This document shows positions 7,101 to 8,671 of a DNA stretch of 8,671 nt, piece by piece. Numbering within the stretch: position 1 is the stretch's first letter; each line of letters starts with the position of its first letter. The DNA is from Flavobacteriaceae bacterium TMED121 (GTDB lineage: Bacteria; Bacteroidota; Bacteroidia; Flavobacteriales; Flavobacteriaceae). The stretch lies in assembly GCA_002171295.2 (NCBI GenBank), contig NHFW02000025.1:1-8671 (forward strand), in the 5' to 3' direction. Below the pieces are notes generated by a model. It searched no databases. It had not been told where the DNA came from and worked only from the letters and a program-made list of their open reading frames with translations. The translations under genes were made by a program, and so were the position numbers.

Positions 7101-7154
7101 TTTTTTAATTTGATTCTTTTAATACAAAAAAGTTTAATCCATTTTAAAAAGTTT
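7096..7154 (-). repeat. Three direct copies of AAACTTTT ahead of the sigma gene
   Basis: Read on the coding strand, the 8-mer AAACTTTT occurs at 7154-7147 (end of the ABC exporter gene), 7135-7128 (intergenic) and 7103-7096 (running into the TTG start). Their starts are 19 and 32 bases apart. They could be binding sites for a regulator or part of an autoregulated promoter, but the region is very AT-rich, so chance is a real alternative. No exact TAnnTTTG element with a spaced TTTG is present here. Confidence 0.3.
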
Positions 7155-8671
7155 GTAATTGCACAAGTTTTTTGTAGGCAGAATCTTTTTTTAATAACTC
7201 TTTGTGAGTACCGGTTTCAATTATTTTACCTTGATTTAGCACCACGATTAAATCTGCTTTTTTGATGGTTGAAAGTCTATGAGCAATTACAAGTGAAGTT
7301 CTGTTTTTCATTAAATTTTCCAAAGCATTTTGAACCAACTTTTCTGAGGCAGTATCTAATGCTGAGGTAGCTTCATCTAGTATCAATATATCTGGATTCT
7401 TTAACACAGCTCTCGCAATTGAGAGTCTTTGCTTTTGTCCCCCAGATAGCATATTTCCACCTTCTCCAATTAAGGTATCATAACCTTGATCTAATTTTTC
7501 GATGAATTCTGATGCATTGGCCACCACTGCAGCCTCCATGATTTCTTCTTTTGAAGCCTTTGGATTTCCAAGTGCAATATTATTACTAATACTATCATTA
7601 AATAAAATTGAATCTTGAGTAACAATCCCAGTAAGCCGATAAAGAGTCGATTTTTTGATTTTATTTATAGGAATATTATCTAATTTTAATTGACCCTCTT
7701 TTATATCATAAAATCTATTGATCAAATTAGCAACAGTGGTTTTACCACTTCCAGAAGGCCCTACTAATGCAATTGTCCGACCTTTCTTAATTTGAAGTGA
7801 AAAGTTTTCTAAAACAATATTCTTTCCATATGAAAAATAAACTTTTTCAAATCTAATCTCCTTTTCTAAATTTTTTAAATTTATCGATTCGTTGGAGTCT
7901 TCCATGTCGTCATTGGCCTCTAAAATGTCTAAAACACGTTGTGCAGCTGCATCTCCTTTTTTTATATTATAGAGGGCTTTACTAATACCTTTAGCTGGTG
8001 TCAGAATATTGTATGCTAATCCTAAATATGATAAAAAAATCGCGCCATTTAGGGTTTGATCTACTAAAACCATACTACCTCCATACCATAGTAACACACT
8101 AATCACTAAAATCCCAAGAAACTCGCTGACTGGAGAGGCTAGATTTTGTCTGTTTAAAAGTTTATTTGAAAAATTAAAAAAACGCAGTGTTGAGCTAGCA
8201 AACTTTTTCATAAACTTTTCTTGGGCATTAAATGCTTTAATTATTTTAATTCCTCCAAGAGTTTCCTCAATGATTGAGAGAAATTCTCCCTGTTCGTTTT
8301 GAACACGTTCAGATTTTCTTTTTAATGACTTACCGATTTGTGAAATAATTCCTCCAGATAAAGGAATAAATACCAAAACAAAAAGCGTAAGCTTAGTACT
8401 AAAACTGAACATCACTATTAACGAGAAAATTATGGTTAAAGGATCTCTTACAATTAATTCTAATATTGATAGGAAAGAATGTTGTAATTCTAATACATCT
8501 GATGAAATTCGTGCCATTAAATCTCCCTTTTTTTTCTCGGAGAAAAAGTCCAGCGGTAAGGTAGTGGTTTTTTTATACAAGCTATTGCGGATATCTTTTA
8601 AAACACCATTTCTGAGAAAGGTAATGAAGAACATAGCTAAATAGTTAAAAATATTTTTAAGAAAAAAAAGA
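7144..8671 (-). CDS. MsbA-like ABC exporter (fused permease and ATPase), N-terminus missing
   Basis: This is a half-transporter with permease and ATPase in one chain, which works as a dimer in the inner membrane and exports lipids, lipid A precursors or drugs. The frame stays open to the right edge; the Met codon at 8632-8634 is internal, because the codons before it (FLKNIFNYLAM) match the end of transmembrane helix 2. About 100 residues are missing from a usual 600 or so. The visible part holds the coupling region (LPLDFFSEKKKGDLMARI), later membrane helices, then the ATPase: Walker A GPSGSGKT (7738-7761), Q-loop VTQD, signature LSGGQ (7435-7449), Walker B ILILDEATSALD (starts 7389) and H-loop His (7279-7281). 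Every ATPase motif is intact. The fold fits MsbA/type IV ABC exporters and not importers. Substrate is unknown; an msbA-type role in lipid A flipping is one possibility. The sigma gene follows after 46 bases on the same strand. Confidence 0.93.
   Translation of the reverse strand, partial: LFFLKNIFNYLAMFFITFLRNGVLKDIRNSLYKKTTTLPLDFFSEKKKGDLMARISSDVLELQHSFLSILELIVRDPLTIIFSLIVMFSFSTKLTLFVLVFIPLSGGIISQIGKSLKRKSERVQNEQGEFLSIIEETLGGIKIIKAFNAQEKFMKKFASSTLRFFNFSNKLLNRQNLASPVSEFLGILVISVLLWYGGSMVLVDQTLNGAIFLSYLGLAYNILTPAKGISKALYNIKKGDAAAQRVLDILEANDDMEDSNESINLKNLEKEIRFEKVYFSYGKNIVLENFSLQIKKGRTIALVGPSGSGKTTVANLINRFYDIKEGQLKLDNIPINKIKKSTLYRLTGIVTQDSILFNDSISNNIALGNPKASKEEIMEAAVVANASEFIEKLDQGYDTLIGEGGNMLSGGQKQRLSIARAVLKNPDILILDEATSALDTASEKLVQNALENLMKNRTSLVIAHRLSTIKKADLIVVLNQGKIIETGTHKELLKKDSAYKKLVQLQTF

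Noticed and set aside
8632..8634. Start of the ABC exporter at the ATG 8632-8634
   Set aside because: The frame is open to the right edge, and the codons before it read FLKNIFNYLAM, a family-like end of transmembrane helix 2. A start here would lack the first two helices.
8432..8644. Plus-strand ORF of 70 codons
   Set aside because: Antisense to the well-conserved permease part of the ABC exporter; low-complexity serine/lysine composition with no known motif.

Overview
The window is AT-rich chromosomal DNA, most likely from a Bacteroidota bacterium, probably a flavobacterium-like lineage. The evidence is protein style: a single-chain PurL beginning MIYFF, an RsmB-type methyltransferase with a Bacteroidota-like N-terminus, and a three-gene ECF sigma cassette whose second product has the NPFKVPEDYF motif typical of this phylum. 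No start codon has a convincing Shine-Dalgarno sequence, which also fits. I cannot name the genus.

All seven genes lie on the minus strand, so transcription runs from high to low coordinates. In that order they are: an MsbA-like ABC exporter whose N-terminus is beyond the right edge (7144-8671); an ECF sigma factor (6558-7097); a one-pass membrane protein that is the probable anti-sigma or sigma-control partner (6086-6565); a small exported Spy/CpxP-like protein (5638-6099); an RsmB/NOP2-family rRNA cytosine methyltransferase (4396-5613); full-length PurL (650-4303); and the N-terminal third of a FAA1-type acyl-CoA ligase that leaves the left edge (1-601). Gaps are 46, -8, -14, 24, 92 and 48 bases. 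No stretch over 300 bases lacks a gene. I saw no tRNA, rRNA, CRISPR, insertion sequence, riboswitch or convincing intrinsic terminator.

The part most worth a second look is 5638-7097. Three small genes overlap stop-to-start: the sigma factor, its membrane partner and an exported helical protein. This resembles a known Bacteroidota arrangement in which an exported 'sensor of ECF-type sigma factor' protein accompanies the sigma gene. It is probably an envelope-stress circuit, and the exporter upstream fits an envelope theme by inference. Details that look less routine are an internal duplication in the membrane protein, the absence of an ATG for the sigma factor, and three copies of AAACTTTT just ahead of it. 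The rest (PurL, RsmB-like protein, acyl-CoA ligase, ABC exporter) looks like ordinary housekeeping. I found no clearly new system.
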